Assembly: GCF_000820125.1 (NCBI RefSeq)
Contig: NZ_CDBY01000013.1
Coordinates: 1-33,206, forward strand
DNA length: 33,206 nucleotides
Direction: 5' to 3'
Origin: Aeromonas simiae
Lineage (GTDB): Bacteria > Pseudomonadota > Gammaproteobacteria > Enterobacterales > Aeromonadaceae
Part shown: one piece after another, positions 18,506 through 27,851 of the stretch
Layout: each line of letters opens with the position of its first letter
Numbering within the stretch: position 1 is the first letter of the stretch
Program-made: the position numbers and the translations under genes
The notes under the pieces: model-generated
Told to the model about the DNA's origin: nothing
Database searches by the model: none
Seen by the model: only the letters and a program-made list of their open reading frames with translations

Positions 18506-20353
18506 TTACATGACGCAGACCGGGCACCAGGCATAGGTGCCTTGCGGGTCGTTGAAACGAGTCAGGGGCTCTGCCGCCTTGCTGGCCGCCTTGAGCGGAG
18601 TGAGCAGGCTCTCGGGCAGCACACCGCTCAGGCTGGGGGCTAGGGCGCGGGCTCCGCTGTCGAGCAGCTGACGCAGGAATTTCTCCTTGGCCGACTCCTC
18701 GGGTTCGAGCAGGGTTACCTGATACTCCTTCAGGTTGGCCAGCTCGGCGGCCGCCTGGATGGCATCCTCCTGATCGCCAAACTCGTCGACCAGCCCCAGT
18801 GCCTTGGCGTCGGCGCCGGTCCAGACTCGTCCTTCGGCGGCCTGCTCGGCCTCTTGCGCTGTCATGCCGCGGCCATGGGCCACCAGATCCACGAAGCGGC
18901 GATAGGTGTTCTCGACATTGAGCTGGATGGCCTGGGCCATGTGATCCGGCAGGGCGCGTGCCGGGCTCAGGCCGACAAAGTCGGTGGTGCCGAGGCCATC
19001 GCTGCTGATGCCGAACTGGGCCAGCGCCTTCTCGGCGGTGGCGAACAGGCCAAACACCCCGATGGAGCCGGTCAGGGTAGAGGGAGAGGCGAAGATCTTG
19101 TCAGCGTCGGCCGAGATCCAGTAGCCGCCCGAGGCGGCGTAGCTGCCCATGGAGACCACTACCGGCTTGCCGGCCTGCTTGAGGGCCAGCAGTTCGGCGC
19201 GGATCTGCTCGGCCGCAAAGGCGCTGCCCCCTGGGCTGTCGACCCGCAGCACCACTGCCTTGACGGCGTCGTCGCGGCGGGCATCGGCCAGCAGCTCGGA
19301 GAGGGTGTCTCCCCCTATGCTGCCGGCAGGTTGCTGGCCATCGAGGATCGGGCCGCTGGCGATGATGAGCCCCACCTCATCCTTGCCGCTCTGCTCATAG
19401 CGTGGGCCGATGGCCGCCAGATACTCTTTCAGGCCGACCCCTTTCCAACTGTCGGGCTCTTCCCCTTCGCCGACCTCTTTGACGATGGTCTGGGTCATCT
19501 CGTCACGGGTGGCGAGCTGATCGACCAGCCCCTGCTCCTCGGCATAGAGGGCGGCGTTACCGCCTGCCTTGCGCAGCCGCGCTAGCATCTGATCCTTGCT
19601 CGGGGAAACCGCATCCGGGGCCACCTTGCGCTGCGCCGCCACATCTTTCACGTAGCCGTCCCACAGCTGGCTGAGCCAGCGCTGATTGGCTTCACGGCTC
19701 TCGGGCGACATGTCATCGCGGGTGTAAGGCTCGACGAAGGATTTGTAGGTGCCCACCTTGAAGACGTGCGGGGTGATGTTGAACTTCTCCAGCGCCGACT
19801 TGAAATAGAGCTGGTAGACGCCGAGCCCTTCGAGCAGCACGGCGCCGCTCTGGTTGAGCATCACGTGGCTGGCATGGGACGCCAGCAGATACTGGCCCTG
19901 GGTGTAGAAGTCCGCCATGGCGTAGACCGGTTTGCCACTCTCCTTGAAGCGGTCGATGGCGCTGGCCACCTCTTGCAGTTTGGAGAGGCTGGCTTGCTGC
20001 AAGTTCTGGGTCTTGAGTACCAGCGCCTTGATGCGGTCATCCCCCTTGGCCTGCTCGATGGCCCACAGCAGATCCGCAAGTACGATTTCGCTGGGCAGAT
20101 CCTCACCTGAGCCGAGCTGGCGCATCAGCTGGCTGGAGGCATCCGGCAGGCTGCGCTGCTCGACCAGCTCACCGGACAGATCCAGAGTCAGGGCCCCCTC
20201 AATCGGCGGCAGCGGTTTCTCGCGGCTGCCAAAGGCCAGTACCAGCACCAGTACCAGAGCGAGGAAGATGAGGTTGAGAAACAGGTGGCGGGTGAAGTTG
20301 AGCAGGCGCCACAGTCCGCGTAGTAGCCAGCCCAGTCCTTTGAAAATCGACAT
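18506..20353 (-). CDS. sppA: Signal peptide peptidase SppA, 67-kDa type
   Basis: Inner-membrane serine protease of 615 residues (E. coli 618) that degrades cleaved signal peptides in the periplasm. One N-terminal membrane segment (about 20-43) anchors two tandem ClpP-like domains. The Ser/Lys dyad is split between them: Lys204 in VGTYKSFVEPY and Ser408 in SYAASGGYW. The frame is open to 20392, but 20353 (MSIFKGLGWLLRGLWRLLNF) is preferred by homology; no strong Shine-Dalgarno supports either start. In E. coli sppA lies between ansA and ydjA, and ydjA is nearby here too. Confidence 0.94.
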   Translation of the reverse strand: MSIFKGLGWLLRGLWRLLNFTRHLFLNLIFLALVLVLVLAFGSREKPLPPIEGALTLDLSGELVEQRSLPDASSQLMRQLGSGEDLPSEIVLADLLWAIEQAKGDDRIKALVLKTQNLQQASLSKLQEVASAIDRFKESGKPVYAMADFYTQGQYLLASHASHVMLNQSGAVLLEGLGVYQLYFKSALEKFNITPHVFKVGTYKSFVEPYTRDDMSPESREANQRWLSQLWDGYVKDVAAQRKVAPDAVSPSKDQMLARLRKAGGNAALYAEEQGLVDQLATRDEMTQTIVKEVGEGEEPDSWKGVGLKEYLAAIGPRYEQSGKDEVGLIIASGPILDGQQPAGSIGGDTLSELLADARRDDAVKAVVLRVDSPGGSAFAAEQIRAELLALKQAGKPVVVSMGSYAASGGYWISADADKIFASPSTLTGSIGVFGLFATAEKALAQFGISSDGLGTTDFVGLSPARALPDHMAQAIQLNVENTYRRFVDLVAHGRGMTAQEAEQAAEGRVWTGADAKALGLVDEFGDQEDAIQAAAELANLKEYQVTLLEPEESAKEKFLRQLLDSGARALAPSLSGVLPESLLTPLKAASKAAEPLTRFNDPQGTYAWCPVCVM

Positions 20354-20457
20354 GTGAGGGTATCGCCCTGTGATGAGTGGAGAGAGGGCCATTATTGACC
20401 AGGGGGGCGCGGGTCACAACCTTCACTCGGTGGACGATTGTGCGCCGAAAAAATGTC

Positions 20458-20471
20458 CAAACATTTGTTTG
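20458..20471 (+). promoter_or_regulatory. PsrA-like operator before fadH
   Basis: Perfect palindrome CAAAC-ATTT-GTTTG, matching the (C/G)AAAC-N2-4-GTTT(C/G) consensus known for the fatty-acid regulator PsrA. It overlaps a possible -35 (TTTGAA, 20468-20473). An alternative promoter, TTGATT (20483-20488) and CTTAAT (20506-20511) with a 17-bp spacer, would put it upstream of the polymerase site. The same interval must hold the divergent sppA promoter. Confidence 0.5.
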
Positions 20472-20524
20472 AAAAAGCAAATTTGATTCTTTACTCTAGC
20501 TGCAACTTAATAACATTTTGTTAA

Positions 20525-22552
<2,028 letters not shown>

Positions 22553-22638
22553 GTGGAAAGGTGTTGTGGCTGGGCTTTTCTTCAGTCTGGCCTGTGCTAT
22601 CGTGTGGGCCTTAACCTGCTGTCTACAAAGGTAACGAG

Positions 22639-23187
22639 ATGGATGCACTGGAACTGCTGCTCAACCGTCACTCCTGCTCCCGTCTGAGCGAGCCGGCACC
22701 GGCTGGTGAGGCTCTCGACAACATCCTCAAGGCGGGGCTGCGAGCCCCGGATCACGGCACCCTGACGCCGTGGCAATTCATCCTCATCGAAGGCAAGGGG
22801 CGCGAGCGTTTCGGCGAGTTGCTGGCCGCTGCTGCCGCCGAGCGCGGTGAGCCGGAAGAGGCGATCGAGCGTTGCCTTGATGCGCCGCTGCGCGCGCCGC
22901 TCATCATCGCGGTGGCGACCCGTTTCCAGGATCACCCCAAGGTGCCGCGTCTGGAGCAGGAGCTCTCTGCCGGCTGCGCCGTGATGGCGATGCAGATGGC
23001 CGCCCAGGCACAGGGCTTCAACGGCATCTGGCGCTCCGGCTGGTTCATTTTTGATGACATAGTGGGGCGCGGGCTGGGGCTCGGTGATGAGGATCAGCTG
23101 GTGGGCTTTCTCTACCTTGGCACCCCCATGACCGAGGCGCGCAAGCTGCGCGCCCTCGATCCGGCCGAGTTTGTGCGCCGCTTCTGA
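22639..23187 (+). CDS. ydjA: Nitroreductase-like flavoprotein YdjA
   Basis: FMN-dependent nitroreductase-fold enzyme of 182 residues (E. coli YdjA 183), the minimal form of the family. Visible features are the N-terminal [29 protein letters not shown], which contributes to the flavin site, and GIWRSGW near 130. The natural substrate is unknown. AAGGTAACG lies just before the ATG. A promoter-like TATCGT is about 40 nt upstream, so it may be transcribed separately from fadH 86 nt before it. In E. coli ydjA adjoins sppA. Confidence 0.93.
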   Translation: MDALELLLNRHSCSRLSEPAPAGEALDNILKAGLRAPDHGTLTPWQFILIEGKGRERFGELLAAAAAERGEPEEAIERCLDAPLRAPLIIAVATRFQDHPKVPRLEQELSAGCAVMAMQMAAQAQGFNGIWRSGWFIFDDIVGRGLGLGDEDQLVGFLYLGTPMTEARKLRALDPAEFVRRF

Positions 23188-23203
23188 GGCGGGCAAAAAT
23201 GAC

Positions 23204-23231
23204 AAAAAGGGAGGCTTGAGCCTCCCTTTTT
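23204..23231. terminator. Bidirectional terminator between ydjA and the Lrp-family gene
   Basis: Perfect 12-bp stem AAAAAGGGAGGC/GCCTCCCTTTTT with TTGA loop. Confidence 0.92.
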
Positions 23232-23243
23232 CATGCCTCGCGC

Positions 23244-23720
23244 TCAGCCGAGGTGGGTGAGGGGCAGCGCCGTCTTGTGCTTGATGCGGCGCAACACGAA
23301 GCTCGAGCGCACCCCGGTGACACCGGGGATGTGGGTCAGCTTGTCGAGCAGGAAGTGCTGGTAGTGCTCCATATCCTGCACCACCACCTTGAGCTGGTAG
23401 TCGGCGTCGTTACCAGTGATGAGATCGCATTCGAGCACCTCAGGCAGTTCACTGATGGCCTGGTCGAAGTTGGCGAAGCGCTCCGGGGTGTGCCTGTCCA
23501 TCGAGATGTGGATGTAGGCGGTGAGGGTCAGGCCGAGGGCGCGGGCGTTGAGCAAGGTGACGTGGGTATCGATGAGGCCGGCATCCTCCAGCGCCTTGAC
23601 CCGGCGTGAGCAGGGGGAGGGGGAGAGGCCCACCATCTCGGCCAGCTCCAGGTTGCTGATGCGGCCATGTTCTTGCATCAGTTCGAGAATGTGGCGGTCG
23701 ATGCGATCCAGTTTCAGCAT
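23244..23720 (-). CDS. Lrp/AsnC family transcriptional regulator
   Basis: DNA-binding regulator of 158 residues. The N-terminal winged helix-turn-helix (about 4-55: LDRIDRHILELMQEHGRIS, LAEMVGLSPSPCSRRVKALE) is followed by a C-terminal RAM ligand-binding and oligomerisation domain (about 65-150). The tail RSSFVLRRIKHKTALPL resembles the DecR/YbaO branch more than Lrp itself, so amino-acid-responsive local control is likely. Lrp-type genes often regulate a neighbour; putP is about 1 kb away on the other strand, but a link is speculative. The region upstream contains the palindrome TCACCGCGGTGA. Confidence 0.93.
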   Translation of the reverse strand: MLKLDRIDRHILELMQEHGRISNLELAEMVGLSPSPCSRRVKALEDAGLIDTHVTLLNARALGLTLTAYIHISMDRHTPERFANFDQAISELPEVLECDLITGNDADYQLKVVVQDMEHYQHFLLDKLTHIPGVTGVRSSFVLRRIKHKTALPLTHLG

Positions 23721-23816
23721 GTTTTCACCGTGACGTGCAATGATTATCTTCGATTGGACAGGTTAAGGGTTAATGATTGCTAAAACAACCGATATTGTCT
23801 GCAACAACGCAACCAC

Positions 23817-23828
23817 TCACCGCGGTGA
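23817..23828. repeat. 12-bp perfect palindrome
   Basis: TCACCGCGGTGA lies about 97 bp upstream of the Lrp-family start and at the left edge of a structured gene-free stretch. It could be an operator for either side. Confidence 0.35.
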
Positions 23829-23852
23829 TGGCGGTACTCTGTATTTAACTTC

Positions 23853-24013
23853 TGGTGGTCAAGGGTGTACTTATCCAGGCACCCCGGCAAAGGTTCCAAC
23901 CAGGAACCGGCGCACCACAGTGGCTATCTTGCCCAACCGGGATGGTAGCGACTGGTCAGGGAGCACCATCTCGCAGAGTAGTGACAAGGCAGACATCCCG
24001 GCGTCTGCCTTGT
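23853..24013 (+). ncRNA. Candidate structured RNA in a gene-free interval
   Basis: The 367-bp interval 23721-24087 has no credible protein gene. In 160 nt it can form GTGGT/ACCAC (23855-23859/23914-23918) enclosing GGGTG/CACCC (23863-23884) and GGTTCC/GGAACC (23892-23908), then GGGATGGT/ACCATCTC (23939-23972), then an 11-bp stem ACAAGGCAGAC/GTCTGCCTTGT (23984-24013) followed by TGCTTTC. The last stem could be a weak terminator. No matching promoter or known RNA family is recognised. Confidence 0.3.
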
Positions 24014-24030
24014 TGCTTTCTGGTCAAGGA

Positions 24031-24058
24031 TTGTCCTGCTGTGGTCGGATGTTATGAT
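24031..24058 (+). promoter_or_regulatory. Promoter of the small zinc-ribbon gene
   Basis: TTGTCC (24031-24036), a 16-bp spacer and TATGAT (24053-24058). Transcription would start near 24065, about 23 nt before the ATG. Confidence 0.6.
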
Positions 24059-24087
24059 GGGGGCTGTTTTTGCGCACGGAGCCCGAC

Positions 24088-24510
24088 ATGCCATCCCCTT
24101 TCAGCGATCTGCGGGTTGCCCCGCTCCCCGAGCTGGCCCTGGTATGGAATCAGCGGCTGCGCCGTCAGCTCCCCTGGCCGAGCCATGGCGAACAGAGCCT
24201 GTTTGTGGGCGATCCCTTGCTGGCACTGGTCTCTTTTGGCCCTGAACAGGCCGAGGTGAGTCAGCCTCTGGTGGAGTGGGTGAGCCCCTCCACTCCACGC
24301 CTGCGTATGCAGTCGGTCGGTGAGATCCCCCTCGATGAGCGCCACTATGACCACCTGCAACAACTGGTGGAGAAAACGGCCTGGCAACGCCTGCGCGCCT
24401 TTCGCGAGTGCAGTCGCTGTGGTCGGCGCCTGGCCCCCGAACTGCTGGCCTCACTGGCCGGACAACCGGCCTGCCGCGACTGCCTGATTGGCCGCCGTAT
24501 CCTCTTTTGA
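24088..24510 (+). CDS. Unknown protein with a C-terminal zinc-ribbon-like motif
   Basis: I do not recognise this 140-residue protein. The C-terminal 40 residues contain CSRCGRRLAPELL and CRDC, a Cys-x2-Cys plus Cys-x2-Cys arrangement suited to bind one zinc. The N-terminal part is hydrophilic, with several tryptophans and prolines, and there is no signal peptide or membrane segment. The ATG at 24088 has GGAG 6 nt upstream; an in-frame TTG at 24070 is less likely. It has its own promoter, and no terminator stands out between it and putP. A nucleic-acid or protein-binding role would fit a zinc ribbon but is a guess. Confidence 0.75.
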   Translation: MPSPFSDLRVAPLPELALVWNQRLRRQLPWPSHGEQSLFVGDPLLALVSFGPEQAEVSQPLVEWVSPSTPRLRMQSVGEIPLDERHYDHLQQLVEKTAWQRLRAFRECSRCGRRLAPELLASLAGQPACRDCLIGRRILF

Positions 24511-24804
24511 GCCCCTGTACGTCATCCGATGCCGCAAAAAGAGGGGAGATCGCCTCACGTGCCCATCGTGCTGGCGCTTTTCTTTTTCCCCTCACTCGTT
24601 ATGCTCAGCAGCCCGACGGGCATTGATCAGCAGAATGCGTGGTCATTTGAGCACCTGGTAGTCGATTCGCTGAGTACCAAACGTTTTTCATGTGTTTCAA
24701 ATCTGTTAAAAGTGATTGTGATCGTAAAATCATCTGATTAAGCTAGCCCGGTTTTTAAAGGAAAAGCCCCCCGCAGAGGAGGCATCACCACAATGGAGTA
24801 TGGA

Positions 24805-26325
24805 ATGACAGCAAGCACACCCATGTTAATCACCTTTCTGGTGTACATCCTCGGGATGGTGCTGATCGGCTTCATCGCCTATCGCGCCACCCGCAACTTT
24901 GATGACTACATCCTCGGCGGTCGCCGCATGGGGAGCTGGGTCACCGCCCTCTCTGCCGGCGCTTCCGACATGAGCGGCTGGCTGCTGATGGGCCTGCCGG
25001 GCGCCGTCTACCTGAGCGGTATCTCCGAGAGCTGGATCGCCATCGGCCTCATCATCGGCGCCTACTTCAACTGGCGCTGGGTGGCCGGCCGCCTGCGGGT
25101 TCACACCGAGAAGAACCGCAACGCCCTGACCCTGCCGGACTACTTCACTTACCGTTTCGAAGACAAGAGCCGGGTGCTGCGCATCCTGTCGGCCTTGGTG
25201 ATCCTGCTGTTTTTCACCATCTACTGCGCCTCCGGCGTGGTGGCGGGGGCCCGCCTGTTCGAGAGCACCTTCGGCATGGATTACAACACCGCCCTGTGGG
25301 TCGGTGCTGCCGCCACCATCACCTACACCTTCTTCGGTGGCTTCCTGGCGGTGAGCTGGACTGATACGGTGCAGGCCACCTTGATGATCTTCGCCCTGAT
25401 CCTGACCCCGGTGTTCGTCATCATCGCCGTGGGCGGTATCGACAGCGCCATGATCGAGGTGGCGGCCAAGAGCGCCAGCAATCTCGACATGTTCAAGAAC
25501 CTGGATATCATCGCCATCGTCTCCCTGATGGCCTGGGGCCTCGGCTATTTCGGCCAGCCGCACATTCTGGCGCGTTTCATGGCTGCCGACTCCCATCGTT
25601 CCATGGCCAATGCCCGCCGTATCAGCATGACCTGGATGGTGCTGTGCCTGGGCGGCGCCGTCGCCATCGGTTTCTTCGGGCTGGCCTATTTTGCCAGCTT
25701 CCCCGAGCAGGCGGCCGGTGTGACCGGCAACCCGGAGCGGGTCTTCATCGAGCTCTCCAAGATCCTGTTCAATCCCTGGATCGCTGGCGTGCTGCTCTCG
25801 GCCATCCTGGCGGCGGTGATGAGTACGTTGAGCTGCCAGCTGCTGGTCTGCTCGAGCGCCATCACCGAGGATCTCTACAAGCCGTTTTTGCGCAAGAATG
25901 CCTCCCAGCGTGAGCTGGTGTGGGTCGGGCGTCTGATGGTGCTGGCCATCGCGCTGATTGCCATTGCGGTTGCCACGAATCCGGAGAACCGGGTACTGGG
26001 GCTGGTGAGCTACGCCTGGGCCGGCTTCGGTGCCGCATTTGGCCCCGTGGTACTGCTCTCGGTGCTGTGGCCGCGCATGACCCGCAACGGGGCATTGGCC
26101 GGCATGCTGGTTGGGGCCACCACCGTCATCGTCTGGAAGCAGTTCGGCTGGCTGGGTCTGTACGAGATCATCCCCGGCTTCCTGTTCGGTGGCGTGGCCA
26201 TCGTGATCGGCAGCCTGCTCGGCGCCGCCCCCTCCAAGGCGATGCTGGAGCGTTTTCGCGAGGCCGAGGAGGAGTACCAGTCGCCGGATGATACGTCCTC
26301 CGGTGAGCCGGTCACCGTCAACTGA
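24805..26325 (+). CDS. putP: Sodium/proline symporter PutP
   Basis: Inner-membrane Na+-coupled proline importer of the SSS family, 506 residues (E. coli 502). The sodium-site aspartate falls at residue 55 (SAGASDMSGW) with this start, as in E. coli, and long stretches are conserved, such as GYFGQPHILARFMAADSH and SAILAAVMSTLSCQLLV. GGAG lies 6 nt before this ATG. An in-frame ATG at 24793 has AGGAGG 10 nt upstream and would add four residues. The 24511-24804 interval carries only a CRP-like half-site TGTGA at 24717-24721. No putA is adjacent, so proline catabolism is encoded elsewhere. Confidence 0.95.
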   Translation: MTASTPMLITFLVYILGMVLIGFIAYRATRNFDDYILGGRRMGSWVTALSAGASDMSGWLLMGLPGAVYLSGISESWIAIGLIIGAYFNWRWVAGRLRVHTEKNRNALTLPDYFTYRFEDKSRVLRILSALVILLFFTIYCASGVVAGARLFESTFGMDYNTALWVGAAATITYTFFGGFLAVSWTDTVQATLMIFALILTPVFVIIAVGGIDSAMIEVAAKSASNLDMFKNLDIIAIVSLMAWGLGYFGQPHILARFMAADSHRSMANARRISMTWMVLCLGGAVAIGFFGLAYFASFPEQAAGVTGNPERVFIELSKILFNPWIAGVLLSAILAAVMSTLSCQLLVCSSAITEDLYKPFLRKNASQRELVWVGRLMVLAIALIAIAVATNPENRVLGLVSYAWAGFGAAFGPVVLLSVLWPRMTRNGALAGMLVGATTVIVWKQFGWLGLYEIIPGFLFGGVAIVIGSLLGAAPSKAMLERFREAEEEYQSPDDTSSGEPVTVN

Positions 26326-26333
26326 TGCCAAGA

Positions 26334-26362
26334 CGGCCCCGCTTCGGCGGGGCCGCTGTTTT
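26334..26362 (+). terminator. putP terminator
   Basis: Perfect 9-bp stem CGGCCCCGC/GCGGGGCCG with TTCG tetraloop, followed by CTGTTTT. Confidence 0.9.
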
Positions 26363-26433
26363 GATGGCGCCGGAACTATTGTCCTGCTTCATTTCGGTTG
26401 ATAGATTTCTCCGGTCGCAATGGGAGTCATGTA

Positions 26434-27300
26434 ATGAGCAAGGTATTGGACGAACTGCTGGCGCTGCTGGCACTGGAGAAGATTGAAGAGGGACTGTTTC
26501 GTGGTCAGAGCGAGGACCTCGGTCTGCGCGCCGTGTTTGGCGGTCAGGTGATGGGACAAGCGCTCTCGGCGGCCAAGCAGACGGTGGCGCCGGATCGCCA
26601 GGTGCACAGCTTCCACTCCTATTTCCTGCGCCCCGGCGACGTCAACCACCCCATCGTCTACGACGTGGAGAACATCCGCGACGGTCAGAGCGTATCGACC
26701 CGGCGGGTCAAGGCCATCCAGTACGGCAAGCCTATCTTCTACCTCAACGCCTCATTCCAGATTGAGGCCGAAGGGTTTGAGCATCAGGCTGTCATGCCGC
26801 AAGGCATTACTCCTCCTGAGCAGCTCAAGAGCGAGCTGGAGCTGGTGCGCCCCTACGAGAAGATGATCCCGCCCGATCTGCGCGCCAAGATCATGTGTGA
26901 AAAGCCCATCGAGATCCGCCCCGCGACCCTGGTCGATCCGATGCGCCCCACCGTGCATGAACCGCTGAGGCACGTCTGGTTCAGGGCCAATGGCCAGATG
27001 CCGGACGATCCTCGGGTGCACAAGTACCTGCTGGCCTATGCCTCTGACTTCCATTTCCTGTTTACCGCCTTGCAGCCGCATGGCGTCTCTTACTGGGAGC
27101 CGGACATGCAGGTGGCCACCATCGATCACTCCATGTGGTTCCACCGGGATTTCCGGCTCGACGACTGGTTGCTCTACGTGGTCGACAGCCCGAGCGCCTC
27201 GGGGGGCCGCGGCCTAGTGCGCGGCCAGTTCTTCACCCGTGATGGGGTGCTGGTGGCCAGCACGGTGCAAGAAGGGGTGATCCGCCGTAAACCGGCGTGA
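26434..27300 (+). CDS. tesB: Acyl-CoA thioesterase II TesB
   Basis: Hydrolyses medium- and long-chain acyl-CoA to free acid and CoA; 288 residues (E. coli 286), two hot-dog domains. The catalytic triad Asp205 (AYASDFHFL), Thr229 ([11 protein letters not shown]) and Gln279 (TVQEGV) is intact and offset by one from E. coli. The frame is open from 26398, but the start at 26434 is set by homology ([20 protein letters not shown]) and GGGAG 7 nt upstream. Transcribed alone, with its own terminator. Confidence 0.96.
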   Translation: MSKVLDELLALLALEKIEEGLFRGQSEDLGLRAVFGGQVMGQALSAAKQTVAPDRQVHSFHSYFLRPGDVNHPIVYDVENIRDGQSVSTRRVKAIQYGKPIFYLNASFQIEAEGFEHQAVMPQGITPPEQLKSELELVRPYEKMIPPDLRAKIMCEKPIEIRPATLVDPMRPTVHEPLRHVWFRANGQMPDDPRVHKYLLAYASDFHFLFTALQPHGVSYWEPDMQVATIDHSMWFHRDFRLDDWLLYVVDSPSASGGRGLVRGQFFTRDGVLVASTVQEGVIRRKPA

Positions 27301-27307
27301 GCAGAAG

Positions 27308-27334
27308 ACGGGAGCCGAGGCTCCCGTTTCTTTT
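27308..27334 (+). terminator. tesB terminator
   Basis: ACGGGAGCC/GGCTCCCGT stem with a short loop, followed by TTCTTTT. Confidence 0.87.
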
Positions 27335-27341
27335 GACTCCG

Positions 27342-27355
27342 TACATTTGGTTACA
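27342..27355 (+). promoter_or_regulatory. RstA box upstream of asr
   Basis: TACATTTGGTTACA matches the RstA consensus TACATNTNGTTACA at every fixed position. It is centred about 61 bp before a start predicted from the -10-like TAACAT at 27398-27403. In E. coli RstA activates asr in acid, so the site and gene agree. Confidence 0.75.
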
Positions 27356-27459
27356 GACGGTCACCAAAGCCCCACTGAAGGGGGCCATGGGCCGACATAA
27401 CATTCTCCTCAAGGAAGCGGCGAGGTGCCCTCCCCACCCGATACACCAGGAGAATAGCC

Positions 27460-27777
27460 ATGAAAAAGATGCTCCCCTTGCTCGTTGCCGGCCTGTTTGG
27501 TCTCTCTTCCGTCGCCGCCATGGCCACTCCGGTCACGGCCCCGGCCAAGAGTTCTGAATCCGTGCAGGTTGTGCAAAAGACCCAAGCCACCAAGAAAGTG
27601 CATAAAAAGCACCACAAGGCCGCCGCCAAGCCGGTGACCCAGCAGACCCAGGCCGCCAAGGTGCACAAGAAGCACCACAAGGCCGCCGCCAAGCCGGTGA
27701 CCCAGCAGACCCAGGCTGCCAAGGTGCACAAGAAGCACAAGAAGGTCGCCGTTCAGCCGGTGAAGAAAGCCGCCTGA
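27460..27777 (+). CDS. asr: Acid-shock-protein-like Asr
   Basis: Periplasmic basic protein of 105 residues (E. coli Asr 102). A signal peptide (MKKMLPLLVAGLFGLSSVAAMA, cleavage near 22-23) is followed by a low-complexity mature part rich in Lys, His, Ala and Gln, built on a 21-residue unit present twice plus a third partial copy. The HKKHHK blocks resemble those of enteric Asr. AGGAGAA lies 6 nt before the ATG and two stop codons end the gene in tandem. It is preceded by a perfect RstA-box match and followed by ydgD, as in E. coli. Role: acid-induced, possibly proton-buffering or chaperone-like protection in the periplasm. Sequence identity is weak because of composition; context carries the call. 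Confidence 0.85.
   Translation: MKKMLPLLVAGLFGLSSVAAMATPVTAPAKSSESVQVVQKTQATKKVHKKHHKAAAKPVTQQTQAAKVHKKHHKAAAKPVTQQTQAAKVHKKHKKVAVQPVKKAA
27598..27723 (+). repeat. Two 63-bp tandem repeats within asr
   Basis: Units 27598-27660 and 27661-27723 differ at only a few bases and encode the same 21 residues (VHKKHHK, AAAKPV, TQQTQAAK). A truncated third unit begins at 27724. Near-identity at the DNA level suggests recent duplication or ongoing slippage. Confidence 0.92.
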
Positions 27778-27809
27778 TAAGCAAAAGGCTGATACAGAGG
27801 ATGTAAGAC

Positions 27810-27835
27810 AAAGGGGCCTGTGAGCCCCTTTTTTT
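27810..27835 (+). terminator. asr terminator
   Basis: AAAGGGGC/GCCCCTTT stem with a 6-nt loop and a run of seven T. It lies only 17 nt before the ydgD start, so ydgD is expressed by read-through unless it has its own signal. Confidence 0.9.
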
Positions 27836-27851
27836 ATGGACGGAGGTGAAG

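Noticed and set aside
23773-24057. 94-codon open frame in the gene-free stretch before the zinc-ribbon gene
   Set aside because: No ribosome-binding site, no recognisable motif, and it overlaps strong RNA stems and a promoter.
24717-24721. TGTGA half-site suggesting CRP control of putP
   Set aside because: The second half-site at the proper spacing (AATCA) does not match, and no promoter fits around it.
24529-24741. Short open frame with a hydrophobic N-terminal stretch before putP
   Set aside because: No ribosome-binding site and unusual composition after the hydrophobic part; it lies in the putP promoter region.
24826-26331. Long open frame (501 codons) opposite putP
   Set aside because: Antisense shadow with low-complexity His/Asp/Gly/Gln composition typical of reversed membrane-protein codons.
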